This document shows, in pieces, positions 38,792-47,589 of a stretch of 64,000 nt of DNA (position 1 is its first letter; each line of letters begins with the position of its first letter). The stretch is taken from positions 42,607-106,606 of the forward strand of contig NZ_JBNMJV010000005.1 of NCBI RefSeq assembly GCF_050874005.1, written 5' to 3'. The notes under the pieces are model-generated. The model was not told where the DNA came from, did no database searches, and saw only the letters and a program-made list of their open reading frames with translations. A program made the position numbers and the translations under genes. This DNA comes from Huintestinicola sp050874005 (lineage in GTDB: Bacteria; Bacillota; Clostridia; Oscillospirales; Ruminococcaceae).

Positions 38792-40285
38792 TTACAGAGA
38801 AAGGGATTTAAGAACAAAATCCTTCATTTCGTCTCTGCCGATCACGCCTGTGAAGCGGATTTCCTTGTCCTTAAGCTCTGCAAGAGACTTTGGAACATCA
38901 TAGCCCGAAACCTGATGGAGCTTTTCAACCTTGTCAAACTCGTCCATATCGCCGACACTTCCCTCAATAGCCTCAAGAACGGCGGTGCTGAACTTGTAGG
39001 GGCTTGCGGTGGAAGCGATAACGGTCTTGGTATTGTCGCCCGTAGCCTTCTTGTAATCCTCGTATACCTTAACGGCAACAGCTGTGTGAGTGTCGAGAGT
39101 GTAGGAATATTTGTCGTAAATTTCCTTTATGCAGGCCTTGGTCTGTTCGTCATCGCAGCAGCCTGCGGCAAAATCAGCCTTGAGCTTTGCCTTAACATCA
39201 TCGGTGACCTCGTATCTGCCCTCGCTTGCCAGCTTTCCGAACCATTCTCTTATCTGAGCGTCGTCCTCGCCGCACATAATGTAGAGAAGTCTCTCAAGAT
39301 TTGAAGAAATGAGAATGTCCATAGAGGGGGAAACGGTGGTGATAAACTTTCTGTTTCTGTCATAAATGCCTGTGTTGATGAAATCTGTGAGAACGTTATT
39401 TGCATTTGAAGCGCAGATAAGCTTGTTAACGGGCATACCCATATTCTTTGCGTAGTAAGCCGCAAGGATATTTCCGAAGTTTCCTGTGGGAACAACAACG
39501 TTGATCTTGTCGCCCGCATTTATCTCTCCGTCCTTAACGAGTTCAGCATAGGTGGATATGTAGTAGATGATCTGAGGTGCAAGTCTGCCCCAGTTGATTG
39601 AGTTTGCGGAGGAGAACATCATTCCGCCGTCGGAAAGCTTCTGCTTTATCTCATCGTTTGTAAATACAGCCTTAACGCCGTTCTGGCAGTCGTCGAAATT
39701 GCCGTTTAAAGCGCAAACGGTAACGTTTTTGCCCTCCTGGGTAGCCATCTGACGCTTCTGCATAGCGGAAACGCCGTCCTGGGGATAGAACACCATAATA
39801 GAAGTGCCCTCAACGTCTGCAAAGCCCTCGAGAGCAGCCTTGCCCGTGTCGCCCGAGGTAGCAACGAGGATAACCACCTTCTTGTTGATGCCTGTCTTTT
39901 TCAGAGAAGTTGTGAGCAGGTAGGGGAGTATCTGGAGCGCCATATCCTTGAAAGCGCAGGTAGGACCGTGCCACAGCTCCAGGACATAGGTGCCGTCAAA
40001 AAGGTGGGATATCTCCGCAATATTTGCAGTTGCAAAGCTCTTGTCGTTGTATGCACTTTCGGTGCAGTATTTAAGCTCTGCGTCGGTAAAATCGGTAAGG
40101 AACTTCTTGAAGATGTAAGCCGCTCTTTCGGCATAGCTCATATCTCCAAGGCTTACGATCTCGTCCATAGAAATGGAGGGTATCTCGGAGGGAACGAAAA
40201 GTCCTCCGTCTGCGGAAATACCCTGAACGATGGCTTCTGCAGAGCTGATCTTTACTTCGCTGTTTCTGGTGCTTTTGTAAAACAT
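38792..40285 (-). CDS. thrC: Threonine synthase
   Basis: A pyridoxal-phosphate enzyme that makes threonine from O-phosphohomoserine. The 497-residue product has Y-K-S-T-R at the N-terminus, the PLP lysine in G-P-T-C-A-F-K-D-M-A-L-Q, V-A-T-S-G-D-T-G-K-A-A and V-P-T-G-N-F-G-N-I-L-A-A. These are the motifs of the long (yeast/E. coli-type) threonine synthases. The start is ATG at 40285, with GAAAGGAAAG upstream and the expected N-terminus; the open frame to 40369 is untranslated. No other threonine gene is adjacent. Confidence 0.96.
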   Translation of the reverse strand: MFYKSTRNSEVKISSAEAIVQGISADGGLFVPSEIPSISMDEIVSLGDMSYAERAAYIFKKFLTDFTDAELKYCTESAYNDKSFATANIAEISHLFDGTYVLELWHGPTCAFKDMALQILPYLLTTSLKKTGINKKVVILVATSGDTGKAALEGFADVEGTSIMVFYPQDGVSAMQKRQMATQEGKNVTVCALNGNFDDCQNGVKAVFTNDEIKQKLSDGGMMFSSANSINWGRLAPQIIYYISTYAELVKDGEINAGDKINVVVPTGNFGNILAAYYAKNMGMPVNKLICASNANNVLTDFINTGIYDRNRKFITTVSPSMDILISSNLERLLYIMCGEDDAQIREWFGKLASEGRYEVTDDVKAKLKADFAAGCCDDEQTKACIKEIYDKYSYTLDTHTAVAVKVYEDYKKATGDNTKTVIASTASPYKFSTAVLEAIEGSVGDMDEFDKVEKLHQVSGYDVPKSLAELKDKEIRFTGVIGRDEMKDFVLKSLSL

Positions 40286-40340
40286 ATCAAATAATCTTTC
40301 CTTTCTGAAATTTATATATAAAGCAGTAAAACCGCTGTTT

Positions 40341-40721
40341 TTACAATGTGCTGTCCTCGCCGCCGTCATAAGCGTTGTCGAGGTAGGAAAATTTAACTAT
40401 CTTCCCGTTTTTAACGGTAACTTCCGAAATGTCAAATCTGGGCTGAAGCTCGTGGGGGTATCTGAAGGAATACTCTTTAGCCGCATTTATTATCAGACTG
40501 CGCTTTCTGCGCCCCACCGCCTGCACTCCGCTTTCAAGAGCGGAAATGTCACGGGTCTTGACCTCCACAAAGGCGATGATACCGTCTTTTTTGGCAATGA
40601 TATCTATCTCTCCGCCCTTGATTCGGAAATTCCTGCGGATAATTTCATATCCCGACTTTATCAGATAATAAGCCGTAAGCTCTTCGCCAAGCTTGCCTGT
40701 TTCACTCCTGCTTTGCCGCAT
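40341..40721 (-). CDS. YraN/UPF0102 family endonuclease-like protein
   Basis: A 126-residue protein of the UPF0102 family with the PD-(D/E)xK-like core: G-E-E-L-T-A-Y-Y-L, I-K-G-G-E-I-D-I-I-A-K and F-V-E-V-K-T-R. It overlaps rnhB by 20 bp, a common pairing (rnhB-yraN), suggesting a shared role in nucleic acid metabolism. The exact function is unproven. Confidence 0.93.
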   Translation of the reverse strand: MRQSRSETGKLGEELTAYYLIKSGYEIIRRNFRIKGGEIDIIAKKDGIIAFVEVKTRDISALESGVQAVGRRKRSLIINAAKEYSFRYPHELQPRFDISEVTVKNGKIVKFSYLDNAYDGGEDSTL

Positions 40722-41325
40722 AATATTTTTTCAGAAATGACATTCTGTGGATAGGCGAGGGACCGTATTTGTCAAGCATTTCATAGTGGAGCTTTGTGCC
40801 GTAGCCCTTGTGACGTTCAAACTGCCATTCGGGATATTTTTCCGCTGCATCCTTCATATACCTGTCACGGCTCACCTTTGCGAGAATTGAAGCAGCGGCA
40901 ATGCTTGCGGAAGTGCCGTCGCCCTTCACAACAGTCTCTCCCTCAATGGGGATAGGGGGGAACTTGTTTCCGTCAACAAGAGCATATCCGGGTGTCACAT
41001 CAAGACCCTCCACCGCCCTTTTCATTGCAAGAAGCGCCGCCTGCAAAATGTTAAGCTGTTCAATTTCCTCAACGGAAGCGGTGGCGATACAGAATGACTT
41101 CGCCTTGGAAACGATCTCGTCAAAAAGCTCCTCACGCTTTTTTTCGCTGAGCTTTTTGCTGTCGTTTAAGCCCTCAATGACAACGCCGTCCTCAAGTATA
41201 ACGGCGGCGGCATAAACATCTCCTGCAAGAGGACCTCTGCCTGCCTCGTCAATACCGCAGAAAACGGGGTGAAAAAGTCTGACGGTCTTATCGTATTCAA
41301 AAAGTGACATATTGTCCATATCCAT
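40702..41325 (-). CDS. rnhB: Ribonuclease HII
   Basis: Cuts RNA in RNA-DNA hybrids, including single ribonucleotides in DNA. The 207-residue product has G-I-D-E-A-G-R-G-P-L-A-G-D-V-Y (two catalytic acids), D-S-K-K-L-S, V-D-G-N-K and S-I-A-A-A-S-I-L-A-K-V-S-R-D. An extra 15-20 N-terminal residues precede the core. It overlaps yraN at its 3' end. Confidence 0.96.
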   Translation of the reverse strand: MDMDNMSLFEYDKTVRLFHPVFCGIDEAGRGPLAGDVYAAAVILEDGVVIEGLNDSKKLSEKKREELFDEIVSKAKSFCIATASVEEIEQLNILQAALLAMKRAVEGLDVTPGYALVDGNKFPPIPIEGETVVKGDGTSASIAAASILAKVSRDRYMKDAAEKYPEWQFERHKGYGTKLHYEMLDKYGPSPIHRMSFLKKYYAAKQE

Positions 41326-41330
41326 TGTCC

Positions 41331-41762
41331 TTATACGGTATTTTTAAAATAAAGAACGGCTTTTTTGATATCACTTAAAAGCGGAAGTGTAAACAGGACG
41401 ATCAATATACATTCTGAAGCAAATTTAACAACTTTAGTCAATGCTTCATTTTCAAAATTTATCAGCTTGTCGAGTTCACTTGATGCCACGCAAACCAAAA
41501 CCAACAAGATCAGCCATAAGATCGCCGCAATGAAATAATTTCCCGTGGTTCTGAGGGCAAAGCCAAATAATGAGCATACATCATAGATAAGTATGATACT
41601 CAGGAGCATTTGTAAAATTTCCTGAACATATTTAATGGGTGTTGGGTCTTCAAGACCTGTAAATGCAGTCTTGGCATAAAAAACAGCGCAGACTATGCAT
41701 ATTATTATCTTCAGAATAAAGCCGCCCGGATTGAAAACCAGAGTTTTTTCACTATCCGACAT
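41331..41762 (-). CDS. Small membrane protein of unknown function
   Basis: A 143-residue protein with four hydrophobic helices (F-I-L-K-I-I-I-C-I-V-C-A-V-F, M-L-L-S-I-I-L-I-Y, F-I-A-A-I-L-W-L-I-L-L-V-L-V, C-I-L-I-V-L-F-T-L-P). The start is ATG at 41762 with GGGGGAG upstream; an open frame to 41801 lacks a ribosome site. It lies in the rbgA-rnhB run with 5-10 bp spacing but is not part of the usual conserved set. I recognise no family. Confidence 0.7.
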   Translation of the reverse strand: MSDSEKTLVFNPGGFILKIIICIVCAVFYAKTAFTGLEDPTPIKYVQEILQMLLSIILIYDVCSLFGFALRTTGNYFIAAILWLILLVLVCVASSELDKLINFENEALTKVVKFASECILIVLFTLPLLSDIKKAVLYFKNTV

Positions 41763-41772
41763 TTTTCTCCCC

Positions 41773-42687
41773 CTAATCCGCAAATTCCTCAGGCGTCTCA
41801 AGAGTTATCCTGCCAAGCTTTCCGCTCCGAAACTCGTCAAGCACGGTTATAGCTGCTCTCTCGGTGTTTATCTCTCCCCCCGAAATGAGCATACCCCTTG
41901 CCTTTCCCACTCTCATAAGAAGCTCATAGCCCGAAAGGCAGCCCATAGCTTCGCCGCTTTCGGTCATTTCGTCCTCCTCGGGAGTTTCGAGGTTTATCTT
42001 ATAACGCTCTTTAAGCCCTTGGGGATAAAGCTCTCTGAGTCTTACAAGAAGTCTGCAGGCAAGCAGCTCGGTGTCCACAACGTCGTCCTTCACAGCACCC
42101 GTAAACGCAAGCTTTTCTCCGACAGACATATCCTCAAATTTTGGCCACAGCACGCCGGGCATATCCAGAAGCTCAATGTCATTATCCACCATTACCCATT
42201 GCTTTTCACGGGTAACGCCGGGGCGGTCCTCAACCTTAGCCTTTTTCTGCCCGGCCATACGGTTAATAAACGAGGACTTGCCAACGTTGGGTATACCCAC
42301 CACCATAAGGTGCAGTACTCGTCCGCTCATACCCTTTGCGGCATACTTTTCAATAAGCGGAGCAAGAGTCTCCCTTACCGCAGGGACAAACCTGTTAAGC
42401 CCTCTGCCTGTTCTGCAGTCCGCAGGAACGGCGCAAATGCCATCTTTTCGGAAAAACTCCACCCAGCTCTGAGTTATCTTCTCGTCAGCAGCGTCGCACT
42501 TGTTCAGTATCACGATACGGGGCTTGCCCTCCACAAGGGTGTTTATCTCGGGGTTTCTGCTGGACATTGGAACCCTTGCGTCAATGACCTCCACAACTGC
42601 GTCCACAAGCGGCAGACACTTTTCCATCATTCGGCGGGTCTTGGTCATATGCCCGGGAAACCACTGTATTGACGGTATTTCGTTCAT
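41773..42687 (-). CDS. rbgA: Ribosome biogenesis GTPase RbgA/YlqF
   Basis: A circularly permuted GTPase needed for late 50S assembly. The 304-residue product begins W-F-P-G-H-M-T-K, has the G4 motif N-K-C-D before the P-loop G-I-P-N-V-G-K-S-S, G3 as D-M-P-G-V-L-W-P, and a C-terminal RNA-binding region with G-G-E-I-N. The order lepB-rbgA-(membrane protein)-rnhB-yraN is the usual Firmicute operon with one gene inserted. Confidence 0.95.
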   Translation of the reverse strand: MNEIPSIQWFPGHMTKTRRMMEKCLPLVDAVVEVIDARVPMSSRNPEINTLVEGKPRIVILNKCDAADEKITQSWVEFFRKDGICAVPADCRTGRGLNRFVPAVRETLAPLIEKYAAKGMSGRVLHLMVVGIPNVGKSSFINRMAGQKKAKVEDRPGVTREKQWVMVDNDIELLDMPGVLWPKFEDMSVGEKLAFTGAVKDDVVDTELLACRLLVRLRELYPQGLKERYKINLETPEEDEMTESGEAMGCLSGYELLMRVGKARGMLISGGEINTERAAITVLDEFRSGKLGRITLETPEEFAD

Positions 42688-42712
42688 CTGCCATACTCCT
42701 TAAAACTCAAAA

Positions 42713-42758
42713 GAGGAAAGCAGGCGAAAGGCGAATGTCTTTCCGTCTGTCTTTCCTC
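42713..42758 (-). terminator. Long hairpin terminator downstream of lepB
   Basis: GAGGAAAG (42713-42720) pairs with CTTTCCTC (42751-42758), with an inner CAGGCG/CGTCTG pairing; TTTTG follows on the minus strand. It separates lepB from rbgA, perhaps as a partial terminator. Confidence 0.72.
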
Positions 42759-42778
42759 CGTAAAATTTATGTGCCTGT

Positions 42779-43360
42779 TTATTCAACAGTTCCTATACGA
42801 TCCATAGGCCAGATCCTGAAAATGACCTTTCCAACTATCTCGTCCTCGGGAATGAAGCCTATCTTTGAGCTTCTGCTGTCGGCAGAGTGCATTCTGTTGT
42901 CACCCATCACGAAATAATTTCCCTCGGGAACGGTGACAGGATACTCAAAAGCGCCTTCGTCAAGCTGAGTAAGCTCGTTTATGTAGTCTTCCTGAAGAAC
43001 TTCGCCGTTGACTTTAACAACGCCGCTTTCAAAGTCTATGTCCACCTGATCGCCGCCCTGAGCGATAACACGCTTAACAATGGGCTTGCCCAGGCTCTTG
43101 CTGTCTACTATAACAATATCGCCCTTTTCGGGGGTATAGAAAAGATGATGAACAATAAGCTTCTCGCCGTCCTGAAGAGTAGGAACCATTGACTCACCGT
43201 CAACGTTTGCCTGTCTGAGCAGGAAGGTGAAAACAAGGATCACAGCGAAAAATGCGAATATTATGGTTTCCGACCACTCAAGAAACTCCTCATAGGGAGT
43301 GCCGTTTTTCTTATTTTCGTCAGCGTCCAGCGCTTCATAATTGATCTGAAACTTAGCCAT
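42779..43360 (-). CDS. lepB: Signal peptidase I
   Basis: A membrane-anchored serine protease that removes signal peptides from exported proteins. The 193-residue product has one N-terminal membrane helix (I-I-F-A-F-F-A-V-I-L-V-F-T-F-L-L), the catalytic Ser in G-E-S-M-V-P-T-L, Lys in I-V-K-R-V-I-A, and the box N-Y-F-V-M-G-D-N-R-x-x-S-D-S-R. The start is ATG at 43360 (M-A-K-F) with AAAGGAT 8 bases upstream, rather than the ATG 9 bases earlier. It follows rplS as in many Firmicutes. Confidence 0.95.
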   Translation of the reverse strand: MAKFQINYEALDADENKKNGTPYEEFLEWSETIIFAFFAVILVFTFLLRQANVDGESMVPTLQDGEKLIVHHLFYTPEKGDIVIVDSKSLGKPIVKRVIAQGGDQVDIDFESGVVKVNGEVLQEDYINELTQLDEGAFEYPVTVPEGNYFVMGDNRMHSADSRSSKIGFIPEDEIVGKVIFRIWPMDRIGTVE

Positions 43361-43463
43361 TATGCTCATCCTTTCGTATTCCGTCTGGGACGGTCACCTG
43401 CGTTAATAGCAAAAAAGGGAACTGCTCATAAGTCCCCAAGCGACCGATAAAAAAGCATTTAAG

Positions 43464-43495
43464 GTACACAGCGGAGCGTATGCTGCGCTGTGTAC
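43464..43495 (-). terminator. Hairpin downstream of rplS
   Basis: A perfect 10-bp stem, GTACACAGCG (43464-43473) with CGCTGTGTAC (43486-43495); T6 follows after about 9 bases on the minus strand, so termination may be partial. Confidence 0.7.
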
Positions 43496-43553
43496 AATAT
43501 AAGCTTTTCGGTCAATTGAAAGGAGTCCTATTCCTTTCACATTATGCGGCAGA

Positions 43554-43898
43554 TTACTGGATCTGCTCCTTGACCTTTGCAGCCTTGCCGACTCTGTCTC
43601 TGAGGTAGTAAAGCTTGCTTCTTCTGACTTTACCGTTTCTAACAACCTCTACCTTGTCAACAACGGGAGAATGTACAGGGAAAACTCTCTCGATGCCGCA
43701 GCCGTGAGCAACACGTCTGACGGTGAAGGTCTCCTGAATGCCGCCGTGTCTCTTAGCGATAACGGTGCCCTCGAAAACCTGGATTCTGTACTTCTGACCT
43801 TCCTTGATCCTTACGTGTACCTTAACGGTATCGCCCACCTCGAAAGCGGGAACCTCAGCCTTAAGGCTTGAGTCGCTGATAAGCTTGAGTGCGTCCAT
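43554..43898 (-). CDS. rplS: 50S ribosomal protein L19
   Basis: A large-subunit protein at the 30S-50S interface. The 114-residue product has G-D-T-V-K-V-H-V-R-I-K-E-G, F-E-G-T-V-I-A-K-R-H-G-G-I, F-T-V-R-R and G-I-E-R-V-F-P-V-H-S-P, then the R-R-S-K-L-Y-Y-L-R-D-R tail. TAGGAGGA precedes the ATG. It has its own promoter and a structured leader of about 170 nt. Confidence 0.97.
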   Translation of the reverse strand: MDALKLISDSSLKAEVPAFEVGDTVKVHVRIKEGQKYRIQVFEGTVIAKRHGGIQETFTVRRVAHGCGIERVFPVHSPVVDKVEVVRNGKVRRSKLYYLRDRVGKAAKVKEQIQ

Positions 43899-43899
43899 T

Positions 43900-44070
43900 T
43901 TAATATCCTCCTAAAATATCAAGACATTCTTACCCCACATAATATCCCCTCAAAAAGACGCCTGAGAGGGCGGAGCAGCGGACTATCCTTTTAATGTTGC
44001 AAACATACTGCCTGCAGCACTAATCTCGTCTTTTCGGCGCATAGGCATACTTCGACGGATTTTAAATGCG
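43900..44070 (-). promoter_or_regulatory. Structured 5' leader of rplS with an attenuator-like hairpin
   Basis: In the transcript, CGCC (loop CTCTCA) GGCG followed by TCTTTTT forms a terminator-like hairpin (about 43953-43974 region). Its CCCTC can instead pair with the downstream GAGGG, a rival fold. Leaders controlling L19 are known in Firmicutes; whether this is that family could not be tested. Confidence 0.45.
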
Positions 44071-44075
44071 TATTT

Positions 44076-44104
44076 ATTTTACCATATCTGCATAAAAATT
44101 TCAA
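44076..44104 (-). promoter_or_regulatory. Sigma-A promoter of rplS
   Basis: Minus strand: TTGAAA (44099-44104), 17 bp, TAAAAT (44076-44081). Confidence 0.8.
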
Positions 44105-44136
44105 TAGTTTTTTCTCATATTTAAATTTTCTGCATT

Positions 44137-44805
44137 TTATTCAAATGCTGCACCGTCTGCGCAAAGTATATTTGTGCGTTTTGCACAATGAAGCTCTGCT
44201 TTTATTTCACAGGAATTACAGTATTCAAGGAAAGATTCGGTAAAAACGGCACAGTTAAGATTAAGCTCATTTCCTGCGGGGAGCCTGAGTGCCGTCATTA
44301 TCCCGTTTTCACATTCCGAAACGCTCAGAATATTGATATGTGGCTTTATATCCACCTCTATCATACCCTTTTTCTTTGAGTGCTTCATAACCTTAATGCT
44401 CTCCTGCGAGATATATCCCGAAACAGCCGCCTTCAAAGCTCCTGTATCACCCGAAAAAAACGTCTCATATTCCGCAAAGCCGATGTCCTTGTTGGGGTGA
44501 ACGGGATAAGCCGCCGAAACTATCCTTATCCCCTCGGGACAAACCCCGTTAAGCTTTTCTGTTATCTCCTCAAAGCTAACGTCCTCGACTATCGCCATAT
44601 CCATAGGCTCTCTTACGCCCTCGGTGCCCAGAGAAAGCGCCAGGGGAAAATTCAGATATATCCTCGGATTAAAGCCCTCTGAATACCATACGGGAAGTCC
44701 CGAACGCTTCAAAGCCCTCTGCATAGTCCTCAGCAGGTCGAGGTGGGAAATGTAGATCGCCCTGTCCTTTTTTTCAAAAAAGACCCTGATGTTTTTCTTA
44801 TCCAA
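44137..44805 (-). CDS. TIGR03936 family radical-SAM-associated protein (DUF2344)
   Basis: A 222-residue protein of the DUF2344/TIGR03936 family: R-V-F-F-E-K-K-D-R-A-I-Y-I-S-H-L-D-L-L-R-T-M-Q-R-A-L-K-R-S-G-L-P, then Y-S-E-G-F-N-P-R and L-A-L-S-L-G-T-E-G-V-R-E-P. It nearly always follows the TIGR03960 radical SAM gene, as here, and may act with it on RNA or protein. The start is taken as TTG at 44805 (overlapping the upstream stop, with GGGAGG 7-8 bases before); an ATG at 44856 lies deep inside the upstream gene. Confidence 0.9.
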   Translation of the reverse strand: MDKKNIRVFFEKKDRAIYISHLDLLRTMQRALKRSGLPVWYSEGFNPRIYLNFPLALSLGTEGVREPMDMAIVEDVSFEEITEKLNGVCPEGIRIVSAAYPVHPNKDIGFAEYETFFSGDTGALKAAVSGYISQESIKVMKHSKKKGMIEVDIKPHINILSVSECENGIMTALRLPAGNELNLNCAVFTESFLEYCNSCEIKAELHCAKRTNILCADGAAFE

Positions 44806-46651
44806 AGCATTCCCTCCCAGCCGCCTTGTTAACGCCGCAGCCGCTGCACATTTCACGGCAGCTTTTTGTGACCTTTCCCTCTTTAGCCTTTTTGTTTTCT
44901 CTCACAAAAAAGCTCTTGTCTATCATATAATCAAGGTGATCCCAAGGAGTGACCTCGTCATAATCCATAGCTCTGTGAGCGTAAAAATCAATATCCGTAC
45001 CCGTGTCCGCAAAAGCCGCCATCCATTCATCATAGCGGTACATCTCGTCCCAGCCGTCAAATTTGCAGCCCCGTTCCCAGGCACGCTTTATAACAGCCCC
45101 AAGCCGCCTGTCGCCCTTTGCCAGAGCAGCCTCAAGAATGCTTATGCGGAAATTGTGATAGCTTACATTTATATACCTCTTGCCCTTTGTGCTGTCAAGA
45201 AGCAGCTTCTGACGGCGGTTTATCTCGTCAATGCTTATCTGCGGCTCAAACTGAAAAGGAGTAAAGGGCTTCGGAACAAATGTGGCACAGCTTATTGAAA
45301 TAGAAAGCTTCTGACCTCTCGGACGGTTTTTCATATTGAAATACAGGTCGGCAATACGCTTAGCAAGGTCGGCAATGCCGATAATGTCCTCGTCCGTCTC
45401 GGTGGGCAGACCCATCATAAAATACAGCTTCACACCCGCATATCCGCCCTCGAAAGCAGTTTTACAGGCGGACATTATCTCCTCCTCGTCAATGTTCTTG
45501 TTGATAACATCACGAAGTCTCTGAGTGCCCGCCTCGGGAGCAAAGGTAAGACCGCTCTTTCTCACCTTTGAAAGCTGTTCCATAAGATTTTTGTTAAAAC
45601 GGTCGATACGCATTGAAGGCAGCGCAAGATTTACCCTTTCGCCCTCGGTGTACCCCGTCATTTCCGTTAGCATTTCCTCAATATCCGAGTGGTCACTTGT
45701 GCTGAGAGACGCAAGAGACAGCTCCTCATATCCCGTAGACTCGCATAAAGCCTTGGCTTCATTAACAATAGTACCCGTAGATTTTTCCCTGAATGGTCTG
45801 TAAATAAATCCCGCCTGACAGAAGCGGCAGCCCCTTATGCACCCTCTGAGAACTTCCACAACTGCCCTGTCGTGAACTATTTCGGAAAAAGGCACCACAA
45901 AGCTTTCGGGATAAAAAACCTTGTCAAGGTCGGCAATTATACGCTTTGTGACCTTCTCCGGAACGCCCCCGCAAACAGGCTCTACCTTCTCAATGCGCCC
46001 GTCCTCAAGGTAAGACACATTATATAATGAAGGCACATAGATACCCTTTATCCCCGCCGCACGGAGCAAAAATGCCTTTTTAGTGTACTCGCCCGACTTT
46101 TTCATCTTCTCATAAAGCTCCATCAGCTCTATGTTGACCTCCTCTCCCTCGCCGATAACAAAAAGGTCAATAAAGTCGCACAGCGGCTCGGGATTGCAAA
46201 CGCAAGGACCTCCCGCAATGACAACAGGGTCATTCTCACCCCTCTCGGCAGCAAGCACATTCAGCCCCGCAAGGTCCAGCATATTAAGGATATTAGTGTA
46301 GCAAAGCTCGTACTGAACGGTAAAACCGATAAAGTCAAAATCCTTTATGGGGTCAAGGCTCTCAAGCCCATACAGCGGAATGTCATTTTCACGCATAAGC
46401 TCCTCAAAATCCACCCAGGGAGCAAAAACTCTCTCGCACCACCAGTTCTCACGGGCATTTTTCAGCGAGTAAAGAATTTTCATACCAATGTGGGACATAC
46501 CCACATCATAAGCGTCGGGAAAGCAGAAAGCAAACCGCACGTCCACCTTGCTTTTGTCCTTCACAACGCTGTTAAGCTCACCGCCGATATATCTTGAGGG
46601 GGATTTTACTTTTAAGAGTAGCTTTTCAATTTTTTCTCGAAGATTTTCCAT
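44798..46651 (-). CDS. TIGR03960 family B12-binding-domain radical SAM protein
   Basis: A 617-residue enzyme. The N-terminal part has a B12-binding-like region (Y-D-V-G-M-S-H-I-G, G-L-E-S, V-I-A-G-G-P-C-V-C-N-P-E-P). The radical SAM core carries the cluster motif R-G-C-I-R-G-C-R-F-C and later E-A-G-T-Q-R-L-R. This is the TIGR03960 form that pairs with TIGR03936; in other Firmicutes RNase G and rplU follow, but here they do not. The substrate is unknown. Confidence 0.92.
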   Translation of the reverse strand: MENLREKIEKLLLKVKSPSRYIGGELNSVVKDKSKVDVRFAFCFPDAYDVGMSHIGMKILYSLKNARENWWCERVFAPWVDFEELMRENDIPLYGLESLDPIKDFDFIGFTVQYELCYTNILNMLDLAGLNVLAAERGENDPVVIAGGPCVCNPEPLCDFIDLFVIGEGEEVNIELMELYEKMKKSGEYTKKAFLLRAAGIKGIYVPSLYNVSYLEDGRIEKVEPVCGGVPEKVTKRIIADLDKVFYPESFVVPFSEIVHDRAVVEVLRGCIRGCRFCQAGFIYRPFREKSTGTIVNEAKALCESTGYEELSLASLSTSDHSDIEEMLTEMTGYTEGERVNLALPSMRIDRFNKNLMEQLSKVRKSGLTFAPEAGTQRLRDVINKNIDEEEIMSACKTAFEGGYAGVKLYFMMGLPTETDEDIIGIADLAKRIADLYFNMKNRPRGQKLSISISCATFVPKPFTPFQFEPQISIDEINRRQKLLLDSTKGKRYINVSYHNFRISILEAALAKGDRRLGAVIKRAWERGCKFDGWDEMYRYDEWMAAFADTGTDIDFYAHRAMDYDEVTPWDHLDYMIDKSFFVRENKKAKEGKVTKSCREMCSGCGVNKAAGRECFG

Positions 46652-46661
46652 ATTTCACCTT

Positions 46662-47480
46662 TCATATCCGAACAGCCTCCCCCGAAAGCTCGGGAATAAG
46701 CCTTAAAATTTCCCTTACAACACCATTATCATCATTAGAAGGAGCAATAAAACCGGCATTCTCCTTCAAAATCGGGTGAGCATTTTCCATAGCAAAGCTG
46801 TATTTGCAGCAGCCCATCATTTCCAGGTCATTGAGATAATCCCCGAAAACCATAGCCTCCTCAAATCCTGCTCCCAGCTTGTCCATCAGTTTTTTCACCG
46901 CATTTCCCTTGTTAACGTCTTTCCCCACAATATCCACCCATTGAGTATTGGAAAGAATAACATTGTAACTGTCCGAAAACCGCTTCATTGCAGGATATGT
47001 GAGCTGTTCCGCATTCCTGTCAAAAAGAGCCACCTTGATAATATGGTCATTTCCGACAAAATCCTCAAGCCGATTAAGCACACTCAGCCTCGCACAATAA
47101 ATATTGCAGCTCTCGGAAAATTCGGGGTCGCTGTCCGTAACATAAGCTGACTTTTCCCCCGACAAAAGCACCCTCACACCATCATCATACAGCTCACGGG
47201 CGCATTTTATCATCTCCAGCACGCCCTCGTCCGCCATCGGCAGGGAATAAACGCATTCTCCCTTTTCAAAAGCAATGCCGCCGTTTTCGGCAATAAACAT
47301 CATCTTGTCTCTCACAGGCTCAAAAAGCCGCTCCACGCCGTAATACTGTCTCCCCGAAGCGGCAGCGAAAACCACGCCGCTGCGGTGCATACGCTCCACA
47401 AGCTCAAAAAATCCCTCGGGCAATTCGTGGGAGCTGTTTAAAAGAGTGCCGTCCAGATCGGCTGCAATAAATTTTATAAT
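46662..47480 (-). CDS. Cof-type HAD phosphatase, apparent ATT start codon
   Basis: A 273-residue HAD-superfamily hydrolase of the Cof/YbjI type that dephosphorylates small metabolites. The frame holds I-K-F-I-A-A-D-L-D-G-T-L-L with the two catalytic Asp, then A-A-S-G-R, the cap domain, K-G-N-A-V-K-K-L and F-G-D-Y-L-N-D-L-E-M. The family's N-terminus M-I-K-x-I-A-x-D-L-D-G is matched only if translation starts at ATT (47478-47480), with AAAGGA 10 bases before; the frame closes with TGA just upstream. The first standard start codon (47423) would remove the catalytic Asp residues, so it is rejected. A sequencing error is the alternative. Confidence 0.85.
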   Translation of the reverse strand: MIKFIAADLDGTLLNSSHELPEGFFELVERMHRSGVVFAAASGRQYYGVERLFEPVRDKMMFIAENGGIAFEKGECVYSLPMADEGVLEMIKCARELYDDGVRVLLSGEKSAYVTDSDPEFSESCNIYCARLSVLNRLEDFVGNDHIIKVALFDRNAEQLTYPAMKRFSDSYNVILSNTQWVDIVGKDVNKGNAVKKLMDKLGAGFEEAMVFGDYLNDLEMMGCCKYSFAMENAHPILKENAGFIAPSNDDNGVVREILRLIPELSGEAVRI

Positions 47481-47517
47481 ATGAGTTCAATCCTTTCAAA
47501 AATCATTTCCGAAACAC

Positions 47518-47546
47518 ATTATATCATATTTCCCCATAGATTTCAA
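47518..47546 (-). promoter_or_regulatory. Sigma-A promoter of the Cof-type phosphatase gene
   Basis: Minus strand: TTGAAA (47541-47546), 17 bp, TATAAT (47518-47523). Confidence 0.8.
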
Positions 47547-47589
47547 GGACGAATTTAAGAGTGCTTTCACCCCGTTATCAATATTATTG

